A DNA stretch of 64,000 bases from Nocardia crassostreae (GCF_001613405.1 NZ_BDCH01000011.1:124001-188000), one strand, 5' to 3'; positions 24,820-34,228 are shown, counted from the stretch's first letter. Numbers and translations are program-made. Notes: generated by a model from the sequence alone, not told the origin.

Positions 24820-25773
24820 ATGACTGCGCATTCGGAGTTGGCGGGGGATTGGGCGGAGAAGGTCGGGGGGATGTTGGCGGGGTCGGTGCGGCCGGAACTG
24901 GCGCGGGGGACGGTGCGGGTGCTGGGGGAGGGGATGGAGAGCGTGGCGGTTCTGGTGACCTCGGAGGAGGGGGAGTTCGTGGTGCGGATGCCCAAGGGGG
25001 TGGACGGGGCGGAGGGGATCGCGCAGGAGGCGCGGTTGCTGCCGGAGTTGGGGGAGCGGGTTTCGGTGGTGATTCCGCGGTTCGCGTTCCTGGCGGCCAA
25101 TCCGATCGGGCCGGGGGAGTGTTGTGTTTATCCGGCGGTGCCGGGGGACTCGGTGGGGGAGGACGTGTGGCGGGCGCGGGGCTTGCTGGAGCGGGGGGAG
25201 ACGGCGCGGGTGATCGCGGGGTTCATAGGGGAGGTGCAGGGGTTTCCGGTGGAGCGGGCGCGGGAGCTGGGGGTGCTGGAGCGGGATATGCGGGCGGAGT
25301 ACGGGGAGGATCTGGAAAGGATTCGGGCGGAGGTGATTCCATTGCTGCCGCGGGCCGAGGGGCGGGAGTTGCTGGCGCGGTGGGAGGGATACCTGGGGGA
25401 GGACGAGAATTTCGCGTATGCGCCGACATTGATTCACGCGGATATCAGCCTGGATCATGTGCTGCTCAGCGGTGATCGGATCAGCGGGGTCATCGATTTC
25501 GGGGATGCGCAGATCGGGGATCCGGACTACGACCTGTGCTATCTGTGGCCGGAGGCGGGGGCGGAATTCGTTCGGCGCGTACGGGAATGCCGGGGGCTGG
25601 AGCTGGATGCGCGGCTGGCGGCGAAGCTGGATTTCTGGGCGTCCTCGGATTCGGCCATCGATGTGCTGCATGCGATCGATCACGCTATGCCGGAGTTCCG
25701 GGATGTCAGCGTGCGCCGCGTGTGTGAGGCGCTGGCCCGCTTCGGGGGTCAGGGCGCGAGAGGCTCGCTGTAA
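24820..25773 (+). CDS. Aminoglycoside-phosphotransferase-fold kinase
   Basis: About 317 residues with an APH/choline-kinase fold: the N-lobe VAVLVTSEEGEFVVRMPK carries the ATP-binding Lys, the Brenner-type motif is LIHADISLDHVLL and the metal motif VIDFGDAQIGDPDYDL. It is not close to a known resistance enzyme by eye, so the substrate is open (small metabolites are common). The coding strand is unusually rich in GGG, GCG and GTG codons. The 3' end overlaps the convergent TetR gene by 25 bases. Confidence 0.8.
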   Translation: MTAHSELAGDWAEKVGGMLAGSVRPELARGTVRVLGEGMESVAVLVTSEEGEFVVRMPKGVDGAEGIAQEARLLPELGERVSVVIPRFAFLAANPIGPGECCVYPAVPGDSVGEDVWRARGLLERGETARVIAGFIGEVQGFPVERARELGVLERDMRAEYGEDLERIRAEVIPLLPRAEGRELLARWEGYLGEDENFAYAPTLIHADISLDHVLLSGDRISGVIDFGDAQIGDPDYDLCYLWPEAGAEFVRRVRECRGLELDARLAAKLDFWASSDSAIDVLHAIDHAMPEFRDVSVRRVCEALARFGGQGARGSL

Positions 25774-26450
25774 GCCTCGAACACGTGCAGGAACAGGTCG
25801 GTGCGGTGCGCCAGGACGGCGGGATCGCCCGGCTCGAGCAGACATTGGGTCGCGGTGCCGTCGTGGACGGCGATCAGGGCGCGGCCCATGGCGTCCGGAT
25901 CGGGTATGCGGCGCCCGGCGCGTTCGAGCAGGGTCACCGCCACCGGCATGAGAGCGCCGCGGATGGCCTCCTCACGGGCCACCATCACCCGGCGTAGCTC
26001 CGGATTGCGTAAGGCGTGCGCGGTGAACTCGGCGGTGATGCGAAACCACTTGTCGTCCATCGGGACCGCGCTGAGCAGGTACTCCACCGCTTGGCGAGAG
26101 TCGCTGACATCGAGGTCGGCGTCGAGGAAGGCGGTCACGCTCTCCAGCAGTTGCGCGGAGCGCTGCTCCCACATGGCGAGGAACAACTCCTCCAGCGAGC
26201 TGAAGTTCGAATAGAAGGCCCCCCGGGTGAATCCGGCCCGATCGCAGATCTGCTCGACCGTGGTGCGGCCCAGCCCGTCGTCGGCGAAGGCGTCGAAGGC
26301 CGCGTCCAGCAGTCGCTGCCGGGTATCGGCGCGCCGCCGCTTGGCGCGGGCGGGTGCGACCGGCTCGGACTCGAGGTGGTCGGCCGGTACGGCGGCGGCC
26401 GCGTCCCGGGAGCCGACGCTGCCGTGGGTGGTGTTATCGGCCCTGCTCAC
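25749..26450 (-). CDS. TetR family regulator
   Basis: About 233 residues. A disordered N-terminus of about 35 residues precedes the TetR HTH (RQRLLDAAFDAFADDGLG, then CDRAGFTRGAFYSNFSSLEEL). The C-terminal domain resembles the BetI/AcrR-type fold. The frame opens at 26525; the GTG at 26450 is chosen as the first start that avoids a long unlikely extension. It overlaps the kinase gene 3' end by 25 bases. Confidence 0.85.
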   Translation of the reverse strand: MSRADNTTHGSVGSRDAAAAVPADHLESEPVAPARAKRRRADTRQRLLDAAFDAFADDGLGRTTVEQICDRAGFTRGAFYSNFSSLEELFLAMWEQRSAQLLESVTAFLDADLDVSDSRQAVEYLLSAVPMDDKWFRITAEFTAHALRNPELRRVMVAREEAIRGALMPVAVTLLERAGRRIPDPDAMGRALIAVHDGTATQCLLEPGDPAVLAHRTDLFLHVFEAYSEPLAP

Positions 26451-26490
26451 GACCGCATCGTATCGGGTGCCTCGGGGGCTCGTATCCGGC

Positions 26491-27219
26491 TCATCGCCCG
26501 GGCAGCCCCGCGGCGCAGGCCGCATCGCCCAGGACGGCCTCCAGCATGGCCGGGGTCAACCGGCCGGTGCAGGTGTTCTGCTGGCTGGGGTGATAGGAGC
26601 CGAACAGGTGCAGATCGCCGCGCCCGGGCGCGGCGGGCGCCAGGGTGTAGTGCACCGCGTGTCCGAATTTCGGCCTGGGTTTCGGCACCCGCCAACCGGA
26701 TTCGGCGAGGGCGGGCAGCAGCGCCTGCCAGCCCCACGCGCCCAGCACCACGATCGACCGCAGGGTGGGGGCGAGCAGGGTGAGCTCGCGATCGAGCCAG
26801 CGGCGGCAGGTATCGCGTTCCACCGGAGTGGGTTTGTTGTCCGGCGGGGCGCAGTGCACTGGCGCGGTGACGCGGGCGCCGCGGAAGCGCAGGCCGTCGT
26901 CGCGGTGTCGACTGGTGGCTTGATTGGCGAGTCCGGCGGCGTGCATGGCCGCGATCAGCACATCGGCGCTGCGATCCCCGGTGAACATGCGGCCGGTGCG
27001 GTTACCGCCGTGCGCGGCGGGGGCGAGGCCGACCACCAGCAGTCGCGCATCGTCGGGACCGTACCCGGGAACCGGTTTGCCCCAGTAATTTTCGTCACGA
27101 AAGGCCGCCCGTTTCTCGCGTGCGACCTGTTCCCGCCAGGCGACCAGTCGCGGGCAGGCGCGGCAGGCGGCAATATCCCCGTCCAGCTGGGCAATTGTGC
27201 GGCACACGAAGCGACTCAA
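26491..27219 (-). CDS. Uracil-DNA glycosylase, family 5 (UdgB-like)
   Basis: A 242-residue DNA repair enzyme that removes uracil or related deaminated bases. Its signatures are the iron-sulfur Cys pair in IAACRACPRLVAWREQV, the motif LLVVGLAPAAHGGNRTGRMF with TGDRSADVL, and the C-terminal GSYHPSQQNTCTGRLT. The lack of a polar catalytic residue in the GLAPAAHG motif is characteristic of family 5. Transcribed divergently from the TRIC gene at 27322. Confidence 0.88.
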   Translation of the reverse strand: MSRFVCRTIAQLDGDIAACRACPRLVAWREQVAREKRAAFRDENYWGKPVPGYGPDDARLLVVGLAPAAHGGNRTGRMFTGDRSADVLIAAMHAAGLANQATSRHRDDGLRFRGARVTAPVHCAPPDNKPTPVERDTCRRWLDRELTLLAPTLRSIVVLGAWGWQALLPALAESGWRVPKPRPKFGHAVHYTLAPAAPGRGDLHLFGSYHPSQQNTCTGRLTPAMLEAVLGDAACAAGLPGR

Positions 27220-27321
27220 TCATATCGGCGTCCCGACCGGCCTCCGATCGTCCGGCGTGGCGACCGGGCATACTGAGCGCCGGTAGCCGAGTGTTTGCGA
27301 CTGTGAAGGGAAGCGGCCCCC

Positions 27322-27984
27322 ATGAGTAACCTCGTCGAACTCGGCACCGCCGTCGACGCCGCCCAGCAGGTCGGAAATGTGGTGGGCGTGTTCGCATTCG
27401 GCGTGTCCGGGGCGCTGCTCGCGGTGCGGCGCGGATTCGACGTGGTGGGCATTGCCGTGCTGTCCATCTGCACCGCCACCGGGGGCGGAATCATGCGCGA
27501 TCTCGTTATCGGGCGCACGCCACCGGCGGCCTTCGTCCAGCTGAGCTATGCGGCCACCGCGCTGCTGGCCGGGGCGCTCATCTTCTTCTGGCATCCGCCG
27601 CGCCGGTTGGTGCGCACGCCGCTGAATGTGGCCGATGCCGTCGGCCTCGGAATCTTCTGCGTCACCGGGACCGTCACCGCCTTCCAGCACGGCCTGTCCG
27701 CCACCTCCGCCGCGGCATTGGGCGTGGTCACGGCGGTCGGGGGCGGCGTGGTGCGGGATGTGCTCGCGGGCGTGACACCCAGCGTGCTCAGCGACGGCGA
27801 GCTCTACGCGGTGCCCGCGCTCCTGGGCTCGGTGGCCACGGCCCTGCTCCTGCACTACGGCCAATACACGTTCTGGACAGGAGCTTTGGCGGGTGCGGGC
27901 GCGGTGGGGCTGCGCCTGCTAGCGCTGTGGCGGCACTGGCGCGCACCCGTGGCCCGGCCGCATCGCCGCCGCGACGCGGTGTAG
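27322..27984 (+). CDS. TRIC-type cation channel family membrane protein
   Basis: A 220-residue protein with seven hydrophobic segments in two homologous repeats, each ending in a glycine-rich G-G-G-x-x-R-D motif (ATGGGIMRDLVIG and VGGGVVRDVLAG). This is the prokaryotic TRIC (UPF0126) family, which forms trimeric cation channels. A conserved FGVSGALLAVRRGFDVVG starts repeat one. AAGGGAAGC lies upstream of the ATG. Physiological role in this organism unknown. Confidence 0.88.
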   Translation: MSNLVELGTAVDAAQQVGNVVGVFAFGVSGALLAVRRGFDVVGIAVLSICTATGGGIMRDLVIGRTPPAAFVQLSYAATALLAGALIFFWHPPRRLVRTPLNVADAVGLGIFCVTGTVTAFQHGLSATSAAALGVVTAVGGGVVRDVLAGVTPSVLSDGELYAVPALLGSVATALLLHYGQYTFWTGALAGAGAVGLRLLALWRHWRAPVARPHRRRDAV

Positions 27985-28198
27985 CGGCCGGGCGCGAGCG
28001 CGGCAGCCGCCGCCCACCCGGCTCACAGCCGCCACACTGTGCGGCGCCAGCTCGCCCGCAGACCCGGCGCAGCGCGCGTGCAGCGCCGAGCCGATCGACC
28101 TGAGTCGTGTCGCGGAGTGTCGCGAACCACGGTTGATAGCATGGCGAAGGTTGGCCGACGGGCTGTGCTTTTCACAACCTCCGAGAGAGTTCCTACCC

Positions 28199-28642
28199 AT
28201 GCAGTTTGAGATCGTCGAGCGGGACGAGACGTGGGTTGCCGGGCTGCCGGTACGCAGTCCGAAACGTGCCCTCGGGGAACTGCGCGACCACGATCTGGAA
28301 GTGGCCTGGGCCGCTGTGCTGCATCAGGAGCTGGGCGGCCCGCTGGCCTCGGCCTACACCGACTACGCGGCCGAACTGGGCACCTACAACACCCAGATCG
28401 TCGGCTACCAGTGCGGCTCCTTCGACGCGGTCACCCGCGGCCACGTGGTCGCCCGCCTACCGCGCGGCACCTACGCCCGGTTCTCCTCGGTCGGAAATTT
28501 CCCCCAGGTCATGACCGACCTGTGGACCCAGATCGCCTTCGCGGAGGAGCACAACCAGATCAAGCGCACCCACACCGGCGATTTCGAGACCTACCCGCAC
28601 GCCTACAAGATCGACCTGTACCTGGCGGTCGAGGCCCCATGA
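28199..28642 (+). CDS. GyrI-like small-molecule-binding protein, first of a pair
   Basis: About 147 residues, a stand-alone GyrI-like/AraC-effector domain: MQFEIVERDETWVAGLPVRS, the CGSFDAV region, and LPRGTYARFSSVGNFPQVMTDLW. Such domains bind hydrophobic ligands or, in SbmC/GyrI, gyrase. The downstream gene starts inside its stop codon (ATGA). GAGAG lies before the ATG at 28199. A 214-base upstream gap shows nothing recognisable beyond GC-rich sequence. Confidence 0.75.
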   Translation: MQFEIVERDETWVAGLPVRSPKRALGELRDHDLEVAWAAVLHQELGGPLASAYTDYAAELGTYNTQIVGYQCGSFDAVTRGHVVARLPRGTYARFSSVGNFPQVMTDLWTQIAFAEEHNQIKRTHTGDFETYPHAYKIDLYLAVEAP

Positions 28643-29079
28643 CCTATTCGATAGTGGTGCGCCCCGGCGGCGTCTACGGCGGGCTCGTGGTGCCCCGGGT
28701 CCGCCCGTCCTTCAAGGTGAGCAACAGCGAGCTCATCGAGTTCCTGCGCGACCGCCTGCGCGACCGCAACAGCAGCGCAGCGGACCGCCCACTGGCCACG
28801 GTGTACGTCCCCGATCCGGCCGGCAACTACAACGTGCTCGTCTCCTACGAGTACCGCGATCCCGACGACGCCCCCGTCGGCGACGTTCTGATCAGGGTCC
28901 CCAAGGGCGTCTACGCCCGCTTCCGCCCCAATGGCGACTACCACGATCCGGCCGAGGACGTCTGGGCCCAGGTCGACGATGCGACGGCATCGGCGGAGAT
29001 CACCCGGGCCTACCGCGAGGAGATCGAGATCTGGTCGGGACCGGCCGAACTGGAGCTCTTCATCTCCATCCTGGTCTGA
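28639..29079 (+). CDS. GyrI-like small-molecule-binding protein, second of a pair
   Basis: About 146 residues, translationally coupled to the preceding gene. It shares the core VPKGVYARFRPNGDYHDPAEDVW with it, but its N-terminus (MTYSIVVRPGGVYGGLVVPR) is diverged. The pair probably arose by duplication and may form a heterodimer (inference). It is followed by a U-tract terminator at 29110. Confidence 0.65.
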   Translation: MTYSIVVRPGGVYGGLVVPRVRPSFKVSNSELIEFLRDRLRDRNSSAADRPLATVYVPDPAGNYNVLVSYEYRDPDDAPVGDVLIRVPKGVYARFRPNGDYHDPAEDVWAQVDDATASAEITRAYREEIEIWSGPAELELFISILV

Positions 29080-29109
29080 TTGCTGAAAGTTAACTGAATT
29101 GGAACCAAT

Positions 29110-29128
29110 CGGTCTCTCGACCGTTTTT
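29110..29128 (+). terminator. Rho-independent-type terminator
   Basis: CGGTC, loop TCTC, GACCG, then TTTTT. A short stem with a true T-run, unusual in this GC-rich sequence, 30 bases after the second GyrI-like gene. Confidence 0.65.
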
Positions 29129-29333
29129 CATGACTGATAGCAATGGTTTGACCTGGGGTGCTTTCCGGACACGCATACGGGTTTCGGGACATTTGCCAGA
29201 TGCCTAGACAATTTTCGTTGGCTGACGGATACTCCCCTAGGTGCCCATGCCAGGCACGGTCGATACATGGCCGTATCGAATGGGAGCGGCGTTAACGGCG
29301 TGCAGTCAGCGCGGTAGTGAAGTGGGAAACCTT

Positions 29334-30074
29334 ATGGCAATCGAACCGATAGCGCTCGTCCCGGCGGAAGGTCCTGGTGACGGCATGCTCCGATTTCAGG
29401 ATCCGCGAACCCGCTGCACGTTCCTGGTGGGGTCGCCCGAGGCTGATCCACACCTGTGGCGTCAGTGTATGGATGGTGCGCTGGAGGTTTACCGGCACTA
29501 CGGATCCGAGGACACACTCGACTATGACGCGGTGATCGACGGCCGCTCGACCACCCTCTTCGGCGTTGCAATCGATTCCAGCGGAAGGGTTGTCGCGGGT
29601 GTGCGGGCGGAGGGTCCGCATAAACACGTCGAGCAGGTGCATGCGGTCGTGAGCTGGGCGGGCCTGCCCGGCGACGCGGCGTTCCGGCGCATGGTCGCCG
29701 ACCAGATTCCAGATGGTGTGATCGAGTGCAAGGCGGGCTGGACTGCGCGCGACGCGCAACATCGTGGCGCTCTGGCGGATTGGGTCGCCCGCTGCATCGT
29801 CCACAGCATGGTGCTGCTCGGTGTCAGGTACGCGGTGGGTGTCGCACCGCAGCATGCACTCAAGTGCTACCGCAGCAGTGGTGCGAATGTGGCATGGTGG
29901 ATTCCTGCTTCGTCGTATCCGGATGACCGTTACCGCACCGTTCCGGTGTGGTGGGATATGCAGACCTATCAGTCTGTCGCCACGGATTTGCAAGTGCGGC
30001 TCATCGAAGCCGAATTGTCCGAACTCGAGGCCAGTGGAACCCTCAGTTGGTCTCGGAGCGAGGGACTGGCGTAG
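29334..30074 (+). CDS. GNAT/FeeM-like N-acyltransferase of the MoeY-c-di-GMP operon
   Basis: About 246 residues. The layout recalls N-acyl amino acid synthase (FeeM) and autoinducer-synthase-type GNAT folds: a central TTLFGVAIDSSGRVVAGVRA strand pair, then ALADWVARCIVHSMVLLGVRYAVGV and HALKCYRSSGANVAWWIP. No annotation is certain. The ATG at 29334 follows GTGGGA; earlier in-frame starts lack a ribosome site. Only 2 bases separate it from the ThiF-nitroreductase gene, so the two are co-translated. A 250-base upstream region after the terminator at 29110 should hold the operon promoter. Confidence 0.6.
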   Translation: MAIEPIALVPAEGPGDGMLRFQDPRTRCTFLVGSPEADPHLWRQCMDGALEVYRHYGSEDTLDYDAVIDGRSTTLFGVAIDSSGRVVAGVRAEGPHKHVEQVHAVVSWAGLPGDAAFRRMVADQIPDGVIECKAGWTARDAQHRGALADWVARCIVHSMVLLGVRYAVGVAPQHALKCYRSSGANVAWWIPASSYPDDRYRTVPVWWDMQTYQSVATDLQVRLIEAELSELEASGTLSWSRSEGLA

Positions 30075-30076
30075 GC

Positions 30077-32224
30077 ATGGGCGGCGATCAAGTCCCGGTC
30101 GACAATTATCGACCGCTGCTATTCGATGAACTCGATTCCGGAGATGCCGAGCGGCTTGCCTCATTGCGGTCCGATTCGGTGATCGAGTTTTCCGATTTGC
30201 GCGGTTTGCTGCGTGCCGAATTCGATGGGCTGGTATCGGTACCGGAATTGTCTGAAGGGCCCGAATCTGACCGCTGGGTCTATTACCCGTGGCGACGTGC
30301 CGTCATCGCCCTGCCCGGTCCGCAGCTGCTGCGCGCGGTCCGGCTCGACCGCAATCGCAACAACCTCACCCGGGACGAGCAGGAGAATCTCGCCGGGCAG
30401 GTCATCGGAATCGTCGGTCAGAGTGTGGGTCACGCCGCCGCCTATACGCTGGCGCTCGAAGGAATCTGCGGTCGTCTGCGGCTTGCGGATTTCGATACGA
30501 TCGAGCTGACGAATCTGAATCGCGTCTCGGGAACGCTGTTCGATATTGGCGTCAACAAGGCCGTTGTTGCGGCCCGCCGTATTGCGGAGCTCGATCCGTA
30601 TCTGCCGGTTGAGGTTTTCGGCGAGGGCATCACCGACTCGAATATCGATGATTTCCTGACGGGACTGTCGATCGTTATCGAGGAGTGCGACTCCCTCGAT
30701 ATCAAACTTGCGGTACGCGAGGGTGCTCGCCGCCACCGGATCCCGCTCCTGATGCAGTCCAATGACCGCGGATTGCTGGATGTGGAGCGCTTCGATCATG
30801 AGCCCGATCGTCTGCCCTTCCACGGCTTGCTCGGCGATACCCGCGCCGCAGATCTGCGCGGGCTGTCAACTCGCGACAAGGCGCCACATGTCATCCGGAT
30901 CCTGGACGGCCGCAATCTATCCGGGAAACTCGCGGCGAGCATGGTAGAGATCGGCGAAACCTTGAACAGTTGGCCGCAGCTCGGCGGCGACGTTCAGCTC
31001 GGTGGGGCCATCATCGCGGCGGCCGTTCGCCGTATCGGGTTGCAGGAGAAGCTGCCGTCCGGGCGTACCAGGGTCGATGTGGACCGTTGCCTTGACGATA
31101 TCGCCGAGCCATCGCTCGGCGATGAACTCGTGTGGTTCGAGGGAGCAGTCGGTGAGCCAGAGCCCGCGACTCCGATCGAGGCTGTCCTCGAGTGCGCGCA
31201 GCGCGCGCCATCCGGGGGCAATACGCAGCCGTGGACACTGCTGGCGGGGGCCGATTCCGTGACGATTTCCATTGCACCCGAACGATCTTCGATTGTGGAC
31301 ATCGGCTATCGCGGTAGCGCGCTGTCGGTCGGGGCCGCGCTGTACAGCGCGCGTGCCGCCGCAGCCGCGCTGGGCATCCTCGGCGGTAGCCACTTGCACT
31401 CCGATGGCCCCGGCAGGCTCACCGCCACCTTGGCACTGGGTACCGACTCCGATCCGCGGCTTGCCCGCGACTACCCGGCATTGCTCACCAGGCACACGAA
31501 TCGGCGCTCCGGTACCGGGACGCCGATTCCCGCAGAGGTCTTGGGATCCATGGCCGATATCGCCGCGACCGCTGGTGCGAGGTTGCGGTGCCTGACCGAT
31601 CGCAGCGAAATCGACAGTCTGGCACGGCTGCTCGCAGAGTCCGATCGTGCGCGGTACCTGACTCCGCGATTGCACGAGGAAATGTTCACCGAACTTCGGT
31701 GGCCGGGTGACGACCTGCGAACGGGCTTGGATCTGCGGACATTGGACCTGGCTCCCGATGAATTGGCCAAGCTCGAGATCGGCCGTCGCGCCGATGTCAT
31801 GGAACTGGTGCGAGCCTGGTCGGGCGGTATCGCGTTGGGCGACTCGATCCGAGATCGGGTGCTGACCAGCTCGGCCGTGGCAGCGGTGACCTTCCCGGCG
31901 CCGCCTCTGGACGATTCCGCCGAGCTGGTTGCCTATGCGCGGGCGGGTGAGGCGATGGTGCGTGTGTGGATAGAGGCCGAGCGTCAGGGACTTGCGGTGC
32001 AGCCCGTTTCACCGTTGTTTCTGTTCGTCCGACGCCCCGATGAGCTACATACGGTTTCCCCGGAGTTCGCCGATACACTAACGTCACTTCAGGGACGCTT
32101 CCTGGACCTGTTGGGAGTGCCTGGGCACGAGACAGTGGCAGTGGTGCTCCGCTTCAGTTATGCGGCGGAGGTCACGGTTCGGAGCAGGCGACTTCCGATA
32201 CCGGGCGCGAACACCCGCGGCTAG
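30077..32224 (+). CDS. moeY: ThiF (E1-like) domain fused to nitroreductase, Rv1355c/MoeY family
   Basis: A 715-residue two-domain protein. Residues about 90-340 form an E1-like ThiF domain with the nucleotide loop GIVGQSVG (111-118) and LADFDTIELTNLNR ending at 149, then EECDSLDIKLAVREGARR. Residues about 365-690 form a flavin nitroreductase with APSGGNTQPWTLL (379-386). Mycobacterial homologues are named MoeY, but a molybdopterin role is unproven. E1-like plus FMN dehydrogenase is also the partner pair of azoline-forming synthetases; no YcaO is nearby. Coupled upstream to the acyltransferase and followed after 16 bases by the c-di-GMP enzyme. Confidence 0.85.
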   Translation: MGGDQVPVDNYRPLLFDELDSGDAERLASLRSDSVIEFSDLRGLLRAEFDGLVSVPELSEGPESDRWVYYPWRRAVIALPGPQLLRAVRLDRNRNNLTRDEQENLAGQVIGIVGQSVGHAAAYTLALEGICGRLRLADFDTIELTNLNRVSGTLFDIGVNKAVVAARRIAELDPYLPVEVFGEGITDSNIDDFLTGLSIVIEECDSLDIKLAVREGARRHRIPLLMQSNDRGLLDVERFDHEPDRLPFHGLLGDTRAADLRGLSTRDKAPHVIRILDGRNLSGKLAASMVEIGETLNSWPQLGGDVQLGGAIIAAAVRRIGLQEKLPSGRTRVDVDRCLDDIAEPSLGDELVWFEGAVGEPEPATPIEAVLECAQRAPSGGNTQPWTLLAGADSVTISIAPERSSIVDIGYRGSALSVGAALYSARAAAAALGILGGSHLHSDGPGRLTATLALGTDSDPRLARDYPALLTRHTNRRSGTGTPIPAEVLGSMADIAATAGARLRCLTDRSEIDSLARLLAESDRARYLTPRLHEEMFTELRWPGDDLRTGLDLRTLDLAPDELAKLEIGRRADVMELVRAWSGGIALGDSIRDRVLTSSAVAAVTFPAPPLDDSAELVAYARAGEAMVRVWIEAERQGLAVQPVSPLFLFVRRPDELHTVSPEFADTLTSLQGRFLDLLGVPGHETVAVVLRFSYAAEVTVRSRRLPIPGANTRG

Positions 32225-32240
32225 TGCGATCGGAGATAAG

Positions 32241-34097
32241 GTGCCTCGGCGAATGCTCGACTCACTGGTGACCCAGGTCGCCTCCGAGTTGATGGCGGTC
32301 GACGCCACAACTATGGCGGCGACGAGTGAACGGGTGCTGTCCTGGTTGGTCGAGCATTTCGATGTCGATTTCAGTTTCCTGCGATACACGGACCGGGAAG
32401 AACGCGCGTCGATTCTGATCGCGGAGTGGCCGCCTCGGCCGGTGGCGGTCGATCCGGACCCGTTGCGAGTGGCGTACTTCGACAAGACCAACTCGATATT
32501 CGCGCGGTTGGAGCACGTCACCGAACCGATGATCGTCCCACGTAGTCCGGATTATCCCGACTATCAGCAGTACATTCAGGGCGCCACAGGGTTTTCCGAG
32601 GTCTCCGCTGCTTGTGTTCCTCTGGTCTCGCGCGACGTATCGACCGGCGTACTGGGCTTCATCAAGGTCGGCGACCGGGAGTGGAGCACTCGGGAGATCA
32701 ATGTACTCAAGGCGATTGCCGCGCTGTTCGCGCAGTTGCAGGCGCGTGTAGAGGCCGAGGAGCGGCTGCGCTACATCGCCATGCACGACGATTTGACTGG
32801 GTTGTCCAACCGTCGGGCGCTGCTGGAGCACATGGAGGAACGGCTCAGACCTGGTAACTCGGGACCGGTGGCCGCGTTCTTCCTGGATTTGGATCGGCTG
32901 AAGGCGCTGAACGATTTCCTCGGGCACACCGCCGGTGACAATTTCATTCGCAAGCTCGCTGCGCGACTTCGCGAGCATCTGGAGCCCGGAGACATGATTG
33001 CCCGGTTGGGTGGGGACGAGTTCGTTATCGTCCCAGCCAAGCCAATGGATGCGGCGGCGGCCGACTCCGAGGCCAATCGAGTTCAGGCGCTCGTCGCCCG
33101 GCGGGTCACCGTGGGCGGGGAGACGGTCAGCCGTGGGGCGAGTGTCGGCGTGGCGCTGGGGATTCCGGGGGAGACCACGGTGGCCGAGGTGTTGCGGCGG
33201 GCCGATCATGCGCTGTTGTCGGCCAAGTCCAGTGGCGGCAACGGGGTCGCGGTGTTCACCGATGCCATGCGGGCGCAGTTCGAGCTGCAGGACGATGTGG
33301 AACTGAACCTGCGCGGGGCGGTGTCGGACGGGTCGCTGCTGCTGCACTACCAGCCCGAGGTGGATTTGCGGACCGGGCGGGTGGTGGCGCTGGAGGCGCT
33401 GGTGCGGTGGCAGCATCCGACGCGCGGGCTGTTGCCGCCGGGGGCGTTCGTGGGGGTGGCGGAGGCCACCAATCTCGCGGGGGAGTTGGGGCGCTGGGTG
33501 ATTCGCTCGGCGTGTGAGCAGTTCGCGCAGTGGCGGCGGCGGGGGCTGGCGTCGAATGTGGTCATCCGGATCAATGTATCGCCGGTGCAGTTGGTGAGCC
33601 TGGACTTCGTGGAGACCATGGAGGGGGTGCTGCGGCGGTTCGGGATCGACGGGTCGTCGGTGTGCCTGGAGATCACCGAGCATGTGGTGGTGCAGGATCT
33701 GGCGCGCACCCAGGTGACGCTGCGGGGGCTCAAGCGAATGGGCGTGCAGATCGCCATCGACGATTTCGGCACCGGGTATTCGTCGCTGTCGCATCTGAAG
33801 GCGCTGCCGGTGGACGCGGTGAAGATCGACCGCGGGTTCGTGCAGCGGCTGGGGGCCAGCGCGGATGATCTCGCGATTGTGAAATCGATTGTGGGGCTGG
33901 CCGGTTCGTTCGGCCTCGGCGTGGTGGGAGAAGGTGTGGAGACGACCGTCGCGGCGCGTACGCTGGTGGCGCTGGGGTGCTATCGCGCGCAGGGCTTCCT
34001 GATCGCGCGGCCGATGCCCGCCGATGAGGTGGAGGCGCATCTGGCCGCCGGGAGAATCGCGCTGGACCTGGACCTACCCGGCTCCGGGCGCCCCTGA
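32241..34097 (+). CDS. GAF-GGDEF-EAL c-di-GMP enzyme (Rv1354c-like)
   Basis: About 618 residues. A GAF-type sensory domain occupies residues 15-170. The GGDEF domain (about 175-345) has an intact active site RLGGDEF (257-261). The EAL domain (about 355-605) has EAL at 385-387, DDFGTGYSS and KIDRGF. The inhibitory I-site RxxD before GGDEF reads EPGD, so product inhibition through it is unlikely. Both activities look possible. The GTG at 32241 is supported by GGAG 5 bases upstream. Adjacent to MoeY as in M. tuberculosis. The second half is rich in G-ending codons. Confidence 0.92.
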   Translation: MPRRMLDSLVTQVASELMAVDATTMAATSERVLSWLVEHFDVDFSFLRYTDREERASILIAEWPPRPVAVDPDPLRVAYFDKTNSIFARLEHVTEPMIVPRSPDYPDYQQYIQGATGFSEVSAACVPLVSRDVSTGVLGFIKVGDREWSTREINVLKAIAALFAQLQARVEAEERLRYIAMHDDLTGLSNRRALLEHMEERLRPGNSGPVAAFFLDLDRLKALNDFLGHTAGDNFIRKLAARLREHLEPGDMIARLGGDEFVIVPAKPMDAAAADSEANRVQALVARRVTVGGETVSRGASVGVALGIPGETTVAEVLRRADHALLSAKSSGGNGVAVFTDAMRAQFELQDDVELNLRGAVSDGSLLLHYQPEVDLRTGRVVALEALVRWQHPTRGLLPPGAFVGVAEATNLAGELGRWVIRSACEQFAQWRRRGLASNVVIRINVSPVQLVSLDFVETMEGVLRRFGIDGSSVCLEITEHVVVQDLARTQVTLRGLKRMGVQIAIDDFGTGYSSLSHLKALPVDAVKIDRGFVQRLGASADDLAIVKSIVGLAGSFGLGVVGEGVETTVAARTLVALGCYRAQGFLIARPMPADEVEAHLAAGRIALDLDLPGSGRP

Positions 34098-34228
34098 CCC
34101 CGGCCGGTGGCCCGGTTGAAACCCCCGAGAAATAGGGGTGTGTCGAGACCGTTTCCCGACTCGCGAACAATAGTGTTCGCGTAGTAGCGTGCCGACTGAC
34201 AGAGCTGTCGATTCGAGGATGGATTCGC

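Noticed and set aside
30077..32224. Azoline-forming RiPP cluster
   Set aside because: E1-like and flavin dehydrogenase parts are present, but there is no YcaO and no precursor peptide recognised nearby.
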